Part shown: positions 1 to 7,046 of the stretch, piece by piece
How positions within the stretch are numbered: the stretch's first letter is position 1
How the letters are laid out: each line of letters starts with the position of its first letter
DNA from: HB2-32-21 sp041603535
GTDB taxonomy: Bacteria > Pseudomonadota > Gammaproteobacteria > Pseudomonadales > Porticoccaceae
Assembly: GCA_041603535.1 (NCBI GenBank)
Contig: JBFIEE010000053.1
Coordinates: 1-19,590, forward strand
Reading direction: 5' to 3'
DNA: 19,590 nt
Position numbers and translations under genes: made by a program
Notes under the pieces: generated by a model
What the model was told of the DNA's origin: nothing
What the model saw: only the letters and a program-made list of their open reading frames with translations
Database searches by the model: none

Positions 1-554
1 GGATTAGCAGCCTGTACGTCGGGATTTTCCAGATCATGCCATTTTTCAAGAACCACACCGCAACGCGCCCAAGCCCGATCGCGTGCGTACGCCATAAAAG
101 CGTAGTCAAAGCTGATCAGATAGCACTGGCTGGTCACCGTTTGCAAACAATCAGTCACTGCGGCATAGGTCGCCGGGATTCCCGCATGAGCGATGGCTTC
201 TTTTTTGATCTCCACATAGGCGGTGACCTGTGGGTGCATTGTTAATAATTGCGCCAGCGCGGACAGGGGCGCAATAGTTTCACTGAGGAACTGCCCGCCG
301 AGTCGCCCTGGTTCATAAGCGGGCAACTGACACAACTGGGCCAGGCTCAGTTCGCAGACTTTACCGCGCTTACCGCTAACGCGCTTTAAGGTGGGGTCGT
401 GATACAGCACCGGTTGCAGATCTGCACTTAACAGGATGTCTGTTTCTATATTTAAGGCGCCCGCCGCAATGGCTTGCTGGTAGGCGACGATGGTGTTTTC
501 GGGATAACGCTGCTGGTATCCCCGATGTGCCACTAAACGGTTCTGGTATGTCAT
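1..554 (-). CDS. glycerophosphodiester phosphodiesterase family protein (3' end cut by window)
   Basis: Hydrolyses glycerophosphodiesters to sn-glycerol 3-phosphate and an alcohol (family knowledge, GDPD/UgpQ TIM barrel). My translation from the ATG at 554 gives MTYQNRLVAHRGYQQRYPEN, with the signature HRG at residues 10-12, ENT at 19-21, the metal-binding E-x-D at E37/D39 and HD at 52-53; a further acidic strand (YVEIK) lies near residue 115. About 184 residues are visible and the frame runs open off position 1, so the C-terminus is missing. There is no signal peptide, which fits a cytoplasmic UgpQ-like enzyme. The start lies 45 bases downstream of the RibA-like stop, so the two may be cotranscribed. 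The Shine-Dalgarno site is weak. Family assignment is firm; the substrate is not. Confidence 0.9.
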   Translation of the reverse strand, partial: MTYQNRLVAHRGYQQRYPENTIVAYQQAIAAGALNIETDILLSADLQPVLYHDPTLKRVSGKRGKVCELSLAQLCQLPAYEPGRLGGQFLSETIAPLSALAQLLTMHPQVTAYVEIKKEAIAHAGIPATYAAVTDCLQTVTSQCYLISFDYAFMAYARDRAWARCGVVLEKWHDLENPDVQAAN

Positions 555-599
555 GTTAGTTGCCGGGACTTATATAGCCGAAGCCTATATTGCCCGAGC

Positions 600-1391
600 T
601 TATATCTCATCAGGCAAAGTATGGCCCTTCTTGCGTTTGGAGCGGATGTAGCGAATGTTGTATTCGGTTAAGCCGGTCACGAGCGGCGCCACGTCGGATA
701 CCTGTTGGCCACCGCGTTCCAGATCCTTGCGTTTGTTGGGGTTATTGGATAACAGGCGCAGTGGGCGCTGTGCGAGCAGATAGCGCAGCACCACGGCCGC
801 ATCGGAAAAATCTCTGGAGTCTTCCGGCAGGCCCAGCGATACATTGGCTTCAAAGGTATCTTGCCCGGCATCCTGAAGCAGATAGGTAATGGCCTTGGCC
901 CAGAGGCCAATGCCGCGACCTTCATGGCCAGACATGTAGACTACGGCACCGCCGCCTTCTGCTTTCATCTGACGAAAGGCTGCTGACAACTGAGGGCCGC
1001 AATCGCAGCGCATTGAGCCGAAGATATCGCCGGTCAAACAGCAGGAGTGGACACGTACGAGGGGATTGACCTGATCGCGAAAACCAGGCAGTGCAAACAC
1101 GGAATTAACTGACATATTTGCTTGCAACAGTTCACGGAACGCCTCGCTCTTGCCGTCGCCAACATCGCTTGCTGCTTCGAGTACGTGAGCGAGCTCGACA
1201 CGTCGCACAAACGGGAACCACTCCAGTGGTATTTCGTCGCCATCGATCATCCTTGGAATCGTTACTGGTCCCAAAATCGAAATAAAGGGCGTGGCGTCGC
1301 CGTGTATCTCGTAGCCCTGGGCGTCGAGGTCAACCAGTTGGTGGTTTCTGAGCAGCTGCTCGCGGATGGATTTGTCTACGTAACTGAACAC
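600..1391 (-). CDS. ribA: GTP cyclohydrolase II (RibA family), N-terminally extended form
   Basis: Expected to convert GTP to 2,5-diamino-6-ribosylamino-4(3H)-pyrimidinone 5'-phosphate, formate and pyrophosphate, the first step of riboflavin synthesis. Visible zinc ligands are C118, C129 and C131 within the CLTGD...RCDCG motif. HEGRGIGL sits at 156-163, and Y170, D191 and R193 occupy the places of the E. coli catalytic Tyr105, Asp126 and Arg128 with the same 21-residue spacing; NNPNK is at 216-220. The protein has 263 residues, about 65 more than E. coli RibA, all before the zinc motif. The start is a GTG: an in-frame TAG lies six codons upstream and AAGGG is well spaced before it. The usual QEGR is HEGR here. 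It could be a second RibA paralogue rather than the housekeeping copy. Confidence 0.88.
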   Translation of the reverse strand: MFSYVDKSIREQLLRNHQLVDLDAQGYEIHGDATPFISILGPVTIPRMIDGDEIPLEWFPFVRRVELAHVLEAASDVGDGKSEAFRELLQANMSVNSVFALPGFRDQVNPLVRVHSCCLTGDIFGSMRCDCGPQLSAAFRQMKAEGGGAVVYMSGHEGRGIGLWAKAITYLLQDAGQDTFEANVSLGLPEDSRDFSDAAVVLRYLLAQRPLRLLSNNPNKRKDLERGGQQVSDVAPLVTGLTEYNIRYIRSKRKKGHTLPDEI

Positions 1392-1550
1392 GATGGGTAC
1401 CCTTGTCTACAGTTGACTTTATTAGCATGGAGTTGATATCGGCATGCCCGACTTGCCTGAGCGCTGCTGGCGCGCAATTCTCTGGGTGTGGTGCATTGTA
1501 GCGCTTGCGCACAGGTAAACAGGTATATGGTGCGCGGGCAGCATGGCGAT

Positions 1551-2399
1551 CTAGCGCCGTTGGGCCGCTTCTGCGGCCTCCAGGGTTTGCATGATCAGGG
1601 TGTTAATGGTCATGGGGCCGACGCCTCCTGGCACCGGGGTATAGGCGCTGGCGCGGTCGCTGATGGCTGATAATTCGATATCGCCAACGCCGCCGGGGTG
1701 GTAACCGGCGTCGATAACCACGGCACCGCTCTTGATCCACGCGCCCTTGATGAATTCGGGCTTGCCGACGGCTCCGACGATGATATCCGCCTGACCAACA
1801 AGGCCTGGCAGGTCGTTGGTGCGGGAGTGGCAGATAGTGACGGTGGCGTGTTGATTAAGCAGCATCATTGCCATGGGTTTACCGAGGATTGGACTGCGTC
1901 CAACAACGACTGCGTGCTTGCCCTGTAGTGGAATCTGGTAGGCGGCGAGCAACCGCATGATGCCCTGGGGCGTGGCTGACCCAAATGCGGTTTCCGCCAT
2001 GGCCATGCGGCCAAAGCCGTGGCAGGTCACGCCGTCGACATCTTTGCTGAGATTGATAGCATCAAAACATAGTCGCTCATCAATCTGCTCAGGCACCGGG
2101 TGCTGGAGCAATATGCCGTGGCAGTCAGGATTGCCATTTAATTCGTTAATTTTTCCCAGCAACTCTGCAGTGGTCGTTGTGCCTGGCATTTCAACAGCGA
2201 CAGAGTCCATGCCGACTCGCCGACAGGCGTTTTGCTTCATGCGCACATAAGTTGCCGATGCCGGATCATCGCCGACCAGTATGGTGGCGAGGATGGGTGG
2301 GCGACCCTGATTGCTCGCCACCAATGCGTTCACACGCTGGCTAAATTCAGCTTCGCTTTGCTGCGCTAACGACTTGCCGTCGAGGATAATGGCTGTCAT
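1551..2399 (-). CDS. folD: bifunctional methylenetetrahydrofolate dehydrogenase / methenyltetrahydrofolate cyclohydrolase
   Basis: FolD interconverts 5,10-methylene-THF, 5,10-methenyl-THF and 10-formyl-THF in the cytoplasm, supplying one-carbon units for purines and formyl-Met. The 282 residues match the usual family length. The catalytic Y51 and K55 are in the YVRMKQNA segment, Q99 is in GILLQHPVP, and D122 lies in the KDVDGV motif. The NADP-binding signature GRSPILGKP is at 168-176 and the closing PVPGGVGPMT motif at 256-265. The ATG at 2399 is preceded by GGAG at a 5-base spacing. It is transcribed away from the tRNA cluster; 159 bases separate its stop from the RibA start, so it may or may not share a transcript with that gene. 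Nothing is unusual about the sequence. Confidence 0.97.
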   Translation of the reverse strand: MTAIILDGKSLAQQSEAEFSQRVNALVASNQGRPPILATILVGDDPASATYVRMKQNACRRVGMDSVAVEMPGTTTTAELLGKINELNGNPDCHGILLQHPVPEQIDERLCFDAINLSKDVDGVTCHGFGRMAMAETAFGSATPQGIMRLLAAYQIPLQGKHAVVVGRSPILGKPMAMMLLNQHATVTICHSRTNDLPGLVGQADIIVGAVGKPEFIKGAWIKSGAVVIDAGYHPGGVGDIELSAISDRASAYTPVPGGVGPMTINTLIMQTLEAAEAAQRR

Positions 2400-2490
2400 G
2401 GGACTCCGGTTAGTTACGCGATCCTGGTGAGGCCGTCCATTTTCTCACGCTCGCACGATCAAGAGAAGGTCGCGGTGCAGACTTGCTGGA

Positions 2491-2519
2491 TTGACCGTGT
2501 AGACAGCGAGCGGTATTAT
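2491..2519 (+). promoter_or_regulatory. sigma-70 promoter of the tRNA cluster
   Basis: A -35 box TTGACC (2491-2496) and a -10 box TATTAT (2514-2519) are separated by exactly 17 bases. They are followed immediately by the GC-rich run GCGCGCC, a discriminator type typical of stringently controlled stable-RNA promoters. The first tRNA begins 27 bases after the -10 box. Confidence 0.8.
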
Positions 2520-2545
2520 GCGCGCCTTCCTGCAGGGTCAGGATT

Positions 2546-2622
2546 CGGGGAATAGCGCAGTCTGGTAGCGCGCCTGCTTTGGGAGCAGGATGTCGGGGGT
2601 TCGAATCCCTCTTCCCCGACCA
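2546..2622 (+). tRNA. tRNA-Pro (anticodon UGG)
   Basis: A full cloverleaf of 77 bases including encoded CCA. The acceptor CGGGGAA pairs with TTCCCCG, the anticodon stem CCTGC/GCAGG encloses loop TTTGGGA (anticodon TGG), and the T arm GGGGG-TTCGAAT-CCCTC contains one G:T pair. The discriminator is A. It is the first gene of a three-tRNA transcript. Confidence 0.97.
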
Positions 2623-2696
2623 GTTTTATGGCGTCCGCGCAGACAAACGAATAGATACGTGTTGGCTTAAGCGATACGTGTTGGACTAAGAGTTGT

Positions 2697-2773
<77 letters not shown>

Positions 2774-2865
2774 GCATAAAATACTGCTTTGTTACGGACT
2801 CCTGGTCTGCACGCAGGGCTCTTCCAGTAGTAATATCCGCATCAGGCGGACGCAATAGAATCGAT

Positions 2866-2942
2866 GGTGGCTGTAGCTCAATCGGTAGAGCACAGGATTG
2901 TGATTCCTGAGGTCGCGGGTTCGATCCCCGTCAGCCACCCCA
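2866..2942 (+). tRNA. tRNA-His (anticodon GUG)
   Basis: A cloverleaf with encoded CCA. The acceptor GTGGCTG (2867-2873) pairs with CAGCCAC (2932-2938). The extra G at -1 (2866) faces discriminator C (2939), the identity element specific to tRNA-His. The anticodon stem CAGGA/TCCTG encloses TTGTGAT (anticodon GTG). The T arm is GCGGG-TTCGATC-CCCGT. It is the last tRNA in the cluster; no tRNA-Leu follows, unlike the E. coli Arg-His-Leu-Pro operon. Confidence 0.97.
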
Positions 2943-2979
2943 TATCATTCAATTAGTTAGATCAATTATCTTATCTATT

Positions 2980-3022
2980 AGGTGGGCTGCTAGGTGAGCT
3001 ATCAGGCGAAGCATTAGGCGCG
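2980..3022. repeat. degenerate 12-bp tandem repeat
   Basis: Three and a half imperfect 12-bp units start with AGG: AGGTGGGCTGCT (2980-2991), AGGTGAGCTATC (2992-3003), AGGCGAAGCATT (3004-3015) and then AGGCGCG. They lie in the gap between tRNA-His and the terminator, in untranslated DNA. No function is apparent. Confidence 0.5.
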
Positions 3023-3084
3023 ACCAGCCGTGTGATTTTTCGACGGGTGTCGTTCACTCGAACGCTATTCGCTGGACGTAAAGT

Positions 3085-3123
3085 GACAAAAAAGGCTGAC
3101 ATACCCTGTCAGCCTTTTTTGTC
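3085..3123. terminator. bidirectional rho-independent terminator
   Basis: A perfect 17-bp inverted repeat (3085-3101 with 3107-3123) around the loop TACCC. The core GGCTGACA/TGTCAGCC is flanked by six A on the left and six T on the right. It can therefore stop both the tRNA transcript on the plus strand and the SMP-30-like transcript arriving on the minus strand, whose stop codon is 53 bases away. Confidence 0.93.
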
Positions 3124-3175
3124 AGATGGGGCTCATTCTTTGATTACGTGATTGGCGTAGACGTGTCGCACCGGT

Positions 3176-4027
3176 TCAGGGTGAACCGCTGGCCGCAACG
3201 TCAACATAAGCTGTTTCGATTCGTGACGCGGCTTTGCCTTTGCCGATATCCTGAATGGAGCCCTGATAGGTGAGTCCGAACAGAGTGCGGCCATCGGGGC
3301 CACCCAGTGTACAGGCGACCGGGAAGCGATCCACCACTTTGACCCGGTGTGTCACTTCGCCACCTTCGAGAACCCGAATAAAATTATCCTGATTAAAGAC
3401 AGCCACCCACACGGCGCCTTCTGCATCAAGGCAAATGCCATCCGGGGCCGCATCGCCAAGATCGGCGAATACCCGGCGATGGTGGAGTGAGCCGTCCGCC
3501 TTAATATCGAAAGCGGTGAGCCTTTTGGCCCAGGATTCCGCAACGATCAGGGTTTTGCCATCAGGGGTGATTACCGGGCCGTTAGGTACAGCGAGGTCTC
3601 TGGCGACTTCACGTGCTTTCCCATCAGGCGTAACCAGTACGAAGTTGGTAGTTTTGAATTTTTCTTTTTTGAACAGATCGAAGCCGATATTGCCAACATA
3701 CGCGTTACCCCTGTTATCCACCACCATATCGTTGATTTCATAGGGACAAAGCGCGGATAAATCACTGTGAACCTCCAGCTTGCCATCGATCAGCTTCATC
3801 AGCTTGCGATCATGCATGGAGACGATCAGCGGGGTACCATCCGGCAGGAACCCGATGCCCGATGGCTGGCCGGGTACTTCGACGACTTTCTCCCGCTTGC
3901 CATCCATGGTCAGTGTATAAACGACGTGACCGTGCATATCCGACGTCCATAGCTTATCTTCCCGCCAGCGTGGGCCTTCGAGGAAAACAAAGTCGTCTGC
4001 AAATACAGTCGTGGAGAGTTCTTTCAT
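3176..4027 (-). CDS. SMP-30/gluconolactonase/LRE-like family protein
   Basis: A six-bladed beta-propeller of the SMP-30 (regucalcin/gluconolactonase) family; members are divalent-metal lactonases or esterases. In 283 residues the expected metal ligands are all present: E17 in the LEGPRW motif, N99 in EINDMVVD, N149 in VPNGP and D196 in PDGICLD. Blade-type repeats containing PDG recur through the protein (62-64, 134-136, 155-157, 195-197, 244-246). No signal peptide is seen, so it is probably cytoplasmic. The ATG is preceded by a perfect AGGAGG six bases upstream. It is divergent from the alcohol dehydrogenase, and the 8-bp repeat tract begins 21 bases upstream of its start. Family is firm; the lactone substrate is unknown. 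It may act with the dehydrogenase on a sugar or hydroxy-acid lactone. Confidence 0.9.
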   Translation of the reverse strand: MKELSTTVFADDFVFLEGPRWREDKLWTSDMHGHVVYTLTMDGKREKVVEVPGQPSGIGFLPDGTPLIVSMHDRKLMKLIDGKLEVHSDLSALCPYEINDMVVDNRGNAYVGNIGFDLFKKEKFKTTNFVLVTPDGKAREVARDLAVPNGPVITPDGKTLIVAESWAKRLTAFDIKADGSLHHRRVFADLGDAAPDGICLDAEGAVWVAVFNQDNFIRVLEGGEVTHRVKVVDRFPVACTLGGPDGRTLFGLTYQGSIQDIGKGKAASRIETAYVDVAASGSP

Positions 4028-4048
4028 GGCGCCTCCTATAGGCTATTT

Positions 4049-4120
4049 TTTAGCGGTTTAGCGGTTTAGCGGTTTAGCGGTTTAGCGGTTTAGCGGTTTA
4101 GCGGTTTAGCGGTTTAGCGA
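4049..4120. repeat. 8-bp simple sequence repeat (TTTAGCGG), eight perfect copies plus one variant
   Basis: Eight identical head-to-tail copies of TTTAGCGG occupy 4049-4112. A ninth copy ends in A (4113-4120), and a decayed copy, GTTAGTGG, follows (4121-4128). The tract fills most of the upstream region of the SMP-30-like gene, from about 21 to 93 bases before its start codon, and lies 180 bases upstream of the alcohol dehydrogenase start. Such tracts change copy number by slipped-strand mispairing (established knowledge), which could alter promoter spacing here (inference). Confidence 0.95.
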
Positions 4121-4300
4121 GTTAGTGGTGTCGTTAGCGTTAGCAATTCCTGACAGCGTAGCACCGCTTCGCACTGCCGTCTGTGCGCTGCCGTCCCTGC
4201 AAAGCTAAATGCCGGTAGTCATATCTCAATGAATTGGGCAGTGGTAAACTCTCGCCCGGCTTTGCAATCCCCATTTTTACAGGCAACTGGAGACGATTAA

Positions 4301-5395
4301 ATGAGAAAGATGAAGGCAGTGGTCGCGCGTGGACTGAATGATTATGCAGTTGAGGAGGTCACCCTCGATCCACCCAAGGCCCATGAAGTACTGATAAAAA
4401 TGAAAGCAACGGGCATTTGCCATTCCGACCTTTCGGTTATCAATGGCACAATTCCGGTCGCTTTTCCCATGGTCCTTGGCCACGAGGGCGCAGGTGTGGT
4501 CGAAGAAGTGGGCGAGGGCGTAACCAACGTTAAACCCGGTGATGCGGTGGCTCTCTCCTTTGTTCCCAATTGCGGGGAGTGTTACCACTGTCTACGCAGT
4601 GAACCCTACCTTTGTCTGAAAAGTACCCCAGACGGAAAAATGATGGATGGCACTACGCGAGTCCACAAAGACGGCAAAGACATTAACGTGATGCAGTTTC
4701 TTGGCAATATGGCCGAATATGCCGTAGTGCCGTCGATGTGTCTGGCAAAAATTGACGACGATGTCGACATGAAAGTGGCGGCTCTGGTCGGTTGCGGTGT
4801 GACCACCGGCGTTGGCGCCGCCATCAAAACCGCACAGGTAAAACCGGGCAGTACGGTGGCGGTATTTGGCGCAGGCGGTGTTGGCCTGTCGATTATCCAG
4901 GGGTCGCGGGTCGCCGGCGCGGCGCAAATTATCGCGGTGGATTTGTCTGACGAAAAACTCGCCCTGGCGAAGGAAATGGGAGCGACCGATGTCATTAATG
5001 CCAGTGACGACCCGGTCAAGGCAATTATGAAGCTAACCGGTGGTATCGGCGTCGATTATGGATTTGAGGCGATTGGTATTCCTGCGGTGGTCGATCAGGC
5101 GCAAAAAGCGACACGTCGGGGCGGTACGATGACGGTGGTCGGAGTTGGTAAAGTGACGCAGAAACTTGAACTCAATGCCCTGATGTTTCCACTTACCTCG
5201 AAAACTTTCAAAGGCTCGATGTATGGCAGCGCCGAATTTAAGGTGGATTTCCCCAAATACCTTCAGCTCTACAAACAGGGCAAGCTGGACCTCGATCGAA
5301 TGATTACCCATGTTTATTCAATTGATGAAGCAGTTCAGGCGTTTGAAGACCTGGAAGCCGGTAAAAACGCCCGTGGCGTTATCGTTTATAAATAG
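4301..5395 (+). CDS. zinc-dependent alcohol dehydrogenase (MDR superfamily)
   Basis: A medium-chain NAD(P)-dependent alcohol dehydrogenase of 364 residues. The catalytic zinc region has C40 and the H61-E62 pair (GHEGAGVVEEVG), with a further cysteine at C164. A structural zinc lobe is formed by C91, C94, C97 and C105. The Rossmann motif FGAGGVGL is near 189-196, followed about 20 residues later by an aspartate (AVDLSDEK), which suggests NAD preference. The ATG has GGAG eight bases upstream; a second in-frame ATG three codons in is possible. The gene is divergent from the SMP-30-like gene and followed 30 bases later by a methyltransferase gene. It oxidises a primary or secondary alcohol, or reduces the aldehyde; the substrate cannot be read from sequence. 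Confidence 0.92.
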   Translation: MRKMKAVVARGLNDYAVEEVTLDPPKAHEVLIKMKATGICHSDLSVINGTIPVAFPMVLGHEGAGVVEEVGEGVTNVKPGDAVALSFVPNCGECYHCLRSEPYLCLKSTPDGKMMDGTTRVHKDGKDINVMQFLGNMAEYAVVPSMCLAKIDDDVDMKVAALVGCGVTTGVGAAIKTAQVKPGSTVAVFGAGGVGLSIIQGSRVAGAAQIIAVDLSDEKLALAKEMGATDVINASDDPVKAIMKLTGGIGVDYGFEAIGIPAVVDQAQKATRRGGTMTVVGVGKVTQKLELNALMFPLTSKTFKGSMYGSAEFKVDFPKYLQLYKQGKLDLDRMITHVYSIDEAVQAFEDLEAGKNARGVIVYK

Positions 5396-5425
5396 CAACC
5401 GATAAACACTGGGGGCGGCGCAGCG

Positions 5426-6064
5426 ATGCTTGACGCCTGTCCCCTGTGTTTTACTGGTCCGTCTCAGCACTTTTTTACCGATGCCAGACGTGATTATCTT
5501 CGGTGTACGCAATGCGCACTGATATTTGTGCCAAAGGCTTTCCATCTTAGTTCAGCGAATGAAAAAGCCCATTACGACCTTCATCAAAACGACCCTTGCG
5601 ATATCCGCTATCGGCGTTTTCTGAGCCGACTTTTTAACCCACTAAACGAAAAGTTACCGGCGCATAGTCACGGTCTCGACTTTGGTAGTGGTCCGGGTCC
5701 AACGTTGTCAGTGATGCTGGCTGAAGCTGGCCACAAAACCGATATCTACGACGTTTATTACGCGAACGATCCGACAGTGCTGGCGCATGACTTCGATTTT
5801 ATTACCGCGACAGAAGTGGTGGAACATCTTTCGGCGCCAGGTCAAGTGCTCGAAATGTTATGGGGGCGACTAAACAAAAATGGCTGGCTGGGCATAATGA
5901 CCAGGCTTGTTGACGGCTCCGAGGCCTTCGCCAGGTGGCATTACATCAACGACCCCACGCATATTGCATTTTTCAGTCGCGAAACTTTTCTCAGTCTGGG
6001 CAGAAGATGGGCAACGTCGGTAGAGTTTGTTGGCAATGACGTGATCATCTTCGGCAAAAAATAA
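5426..6064 (+). CDS. class I SAM-dependent methyltransferase with N-terminal zinc ribbon
   Basis: A 212-residue protein. The N-terminus has two CxxC knuckles (C5/C8 and C27/C30), as in a small zinc ribbon. The methyltransferase fold begins with the SAM-binding glycine loop LDFGSGPGP (84-92), an acidic end of strand beta2 (D107/D109), and TATEVVEHL (128-136) as motif II. The segment WHYINDPTHIAFF (171-183) is typical of Methyltransf_23-like proteins. The ATG has a GGGGGCGGCG purine-rich stretch upstream. It follows the alcohol dehydrogenase by 30 bases on the same strand, so cotranscription is likely. Substrate is unknown; the zinc ribbon hints at RNA or protein methylation, but this is only inference. 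Confidence 0.85.
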   Translation: MLDACPLCFTGPSQHFFTDARRDYLRCTQCALIFVPKAFHLSSANEKAHYDLHQNDPCDIRYRRFLSRLFNPLNEKLPAHSHGLDFGSGPGPTLSVMLAEAGHKTDIYDVYYANDPTVLAHDFDFITATEVVEHLSAPGQVLEMLWGRLNKNGWLGIMTRLVDGSEAFARWHYINDPTHIAFFSRETFLSLGRRWATSVEFVGNDVIIFGKK

Positions 6065-6433
6065 TCGGATTTTCATGGTTCCAGCATCGCTAAAAGTGAC
6101 ACTGGAGAATTTCACGACGCAACCCCGTCTCACTGTATTTGTTTTGACCAGTTTCTAAATCACGCCACTTGCAGGAAGACGCAGTACGAGTTCTTTGGAT
6201 TGGCAACCCCGGTGTAATAAGTCTGGAAAAATAAGGCTCCCACCCGTTGTAACAATTGTTCACTAAATCCCTATTGTTCCGTTGACACTATTGCGCCACC
6301 ATTCACGCTCACTGAAAGCGGCGTTTTTCTACGTCGCAGTCGATTGCTACTATTCCCCGAAAGTATATTTATTTTTAGGCGAAAACCAGGCAATTGATCA
6401 CACAGCAGGCTCAGATTCTCTCCCGACAGCGAT
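6065..6433. other. non-coding gap between methyltransferase and DUF2780 gene
   Basis: No convincing gene is seen on either strand. An isolated TTGACA (6282-6287) has no matching -10 box at 16-18 bases. The DNA is moderately AT-rich and carries a TATATT (6365-6370) without a good -35. The promoter of the downstream gene is probably here but I cannot place it. Confidence 0.4.
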
Positions 6434-6457
6434 ATTGCGACATTGCGACATTGCGAC
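6434..6457. repeat. three perfect copies of 8-bp repeat ATTGCGAC
   Basis: ATTGCGAC is repeated head to tail three times (6434-6441, 6442-6449, 6450-6457). It runs directly into the left arm of an inverted repeat, 54 bases upstream of the DUF2780 start codon. The unit length is the same 8 bp as the tract at 4049 though the sequence differs. Confidence 0.85.
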
Positions 6458-6478
6458 GTCAGCTCGCTAATGACGTCG
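6454..6478. promoter_or_regulatory. perfect inverted repeat upstream of DUF2780 gene
   Basis: CGACGTCA (6454-6461) and TGACGTCG (6471-6478) form a perfect 8-bp inverted repeat with a 9-base loop. Its right arm ends 33 bases before the start codon. It could be a dimeric-regulator operator or a 5'-leader hairpin; there is no T tract, so it is not a terminator. Confidence 0.5.
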
Positions 6479-6511
6479 GCCAGAGGCGAAGCTGTGCCGG
6501 AGGATCGTAGT

Positions 6512-6889
6512 ATGGAATTAATTGACGAACTGGTTGTGACGCTAAATATCACGGAGCGGCAGGCGGCGGGTGGCGTGGGCGCAATTCTACGGTTAGCCAG
6601 AGATCATCTTCGGGAGGAAGACTTTGGTTGCTTACAGCGGGCCATGCCGGAAATGGATCACTTTGTCGCAACGTCTGCTGCCGAGGATTATATGATGGGA
6701 GCGTTCGGAGAACTGACCACCCAGCACAATCGGCATCGGGTGCGCCGAAGGGCTATTCTAGGTTCCCGCTTTAGTCGACTGGGGCTTGAAAGCGCAATGA
6801 TTGAAAAATTCTTCCCCGTTATGAGCGAGAGTTTGTGTCGGGATTGCGATGCGGGAATCGCCGATATTATGGATAAAATTCTCCGCTAG
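6512..6889 (+). CDS. DUF2780-like protein
   Basis: A 125-residue protein starting MELIDELVVTL. It resembles the DUF2780 family in the opening MELID-L--L motif, the GGVGAILRLARD segment, and the C-terminal F-KLGL---M--KF-P-type pattern (here FSRLGLESAMIEKFFPVMSE). Function of the family is not known to me. It lacks the glycine-rich linker many members have and carries a basic stretch (HRHRVRRRA) in the middle. I choose the ATG at 6512 because GGAGG (6499-6503) lies eight bases upstream; the longer frame from 6443 has no ribosome site and would overlap the repeats. The gene stands alone, followed by its own terminator. Confidence 0.75.
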   Translation: MELIDELVVTLNITERQAAGGVGAILRLARDHLREEDFGCLQRAMPEMDHFVATSAAEDYMMGAFGELTTQHNRHRVRRRAILGSRFSRLGLESAMIEKFFPVMSESLCRDCDAGIADIMDKILR

Positions 6890-6932
6890 AGCTTTCTTAG
6901 TTACGGTCATTTCTGGTTAGAACATCAGGGGC

Positions 6933-6968
6933 AAGCCGCCCAGCCGGGTCGGCTGTGGCGGCTTTAAT
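6933..6968 (+). terminator. rho-independent-type terminator after DUF2780 gene
   Basis: The stem is AAGCCGCC-CAGCCG (6933-6946) with CGGCTG-T-GGCGGCTT (6950-6964), loop GGT and one bulged T. The 14-bp GC-rich stem is followed by a short T-containing tail (TTTAAT). It lies 43 bases after the DUF2780 stop codon. Confidence 0.8.
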
Positions 6969-7046
6969 CGTTATCAAGTCCAAAAATTAGCAGTTAGTAA
7001 CCAGCAATCGTTAGTCTGTCGCTAAGGATCAGTAGTTAATTGATTG

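Noticed and set aside
4049..4120. CRISPR array
   Set aside because: The units are 8 bp and directly abutting with no spacers, so it is a simple sequence repeat.
6282..6287. TTGACA as a -35 box for the DUF2780 gene
   Set aside because: No -10-like hexamer lies 16-18 bases downstream.
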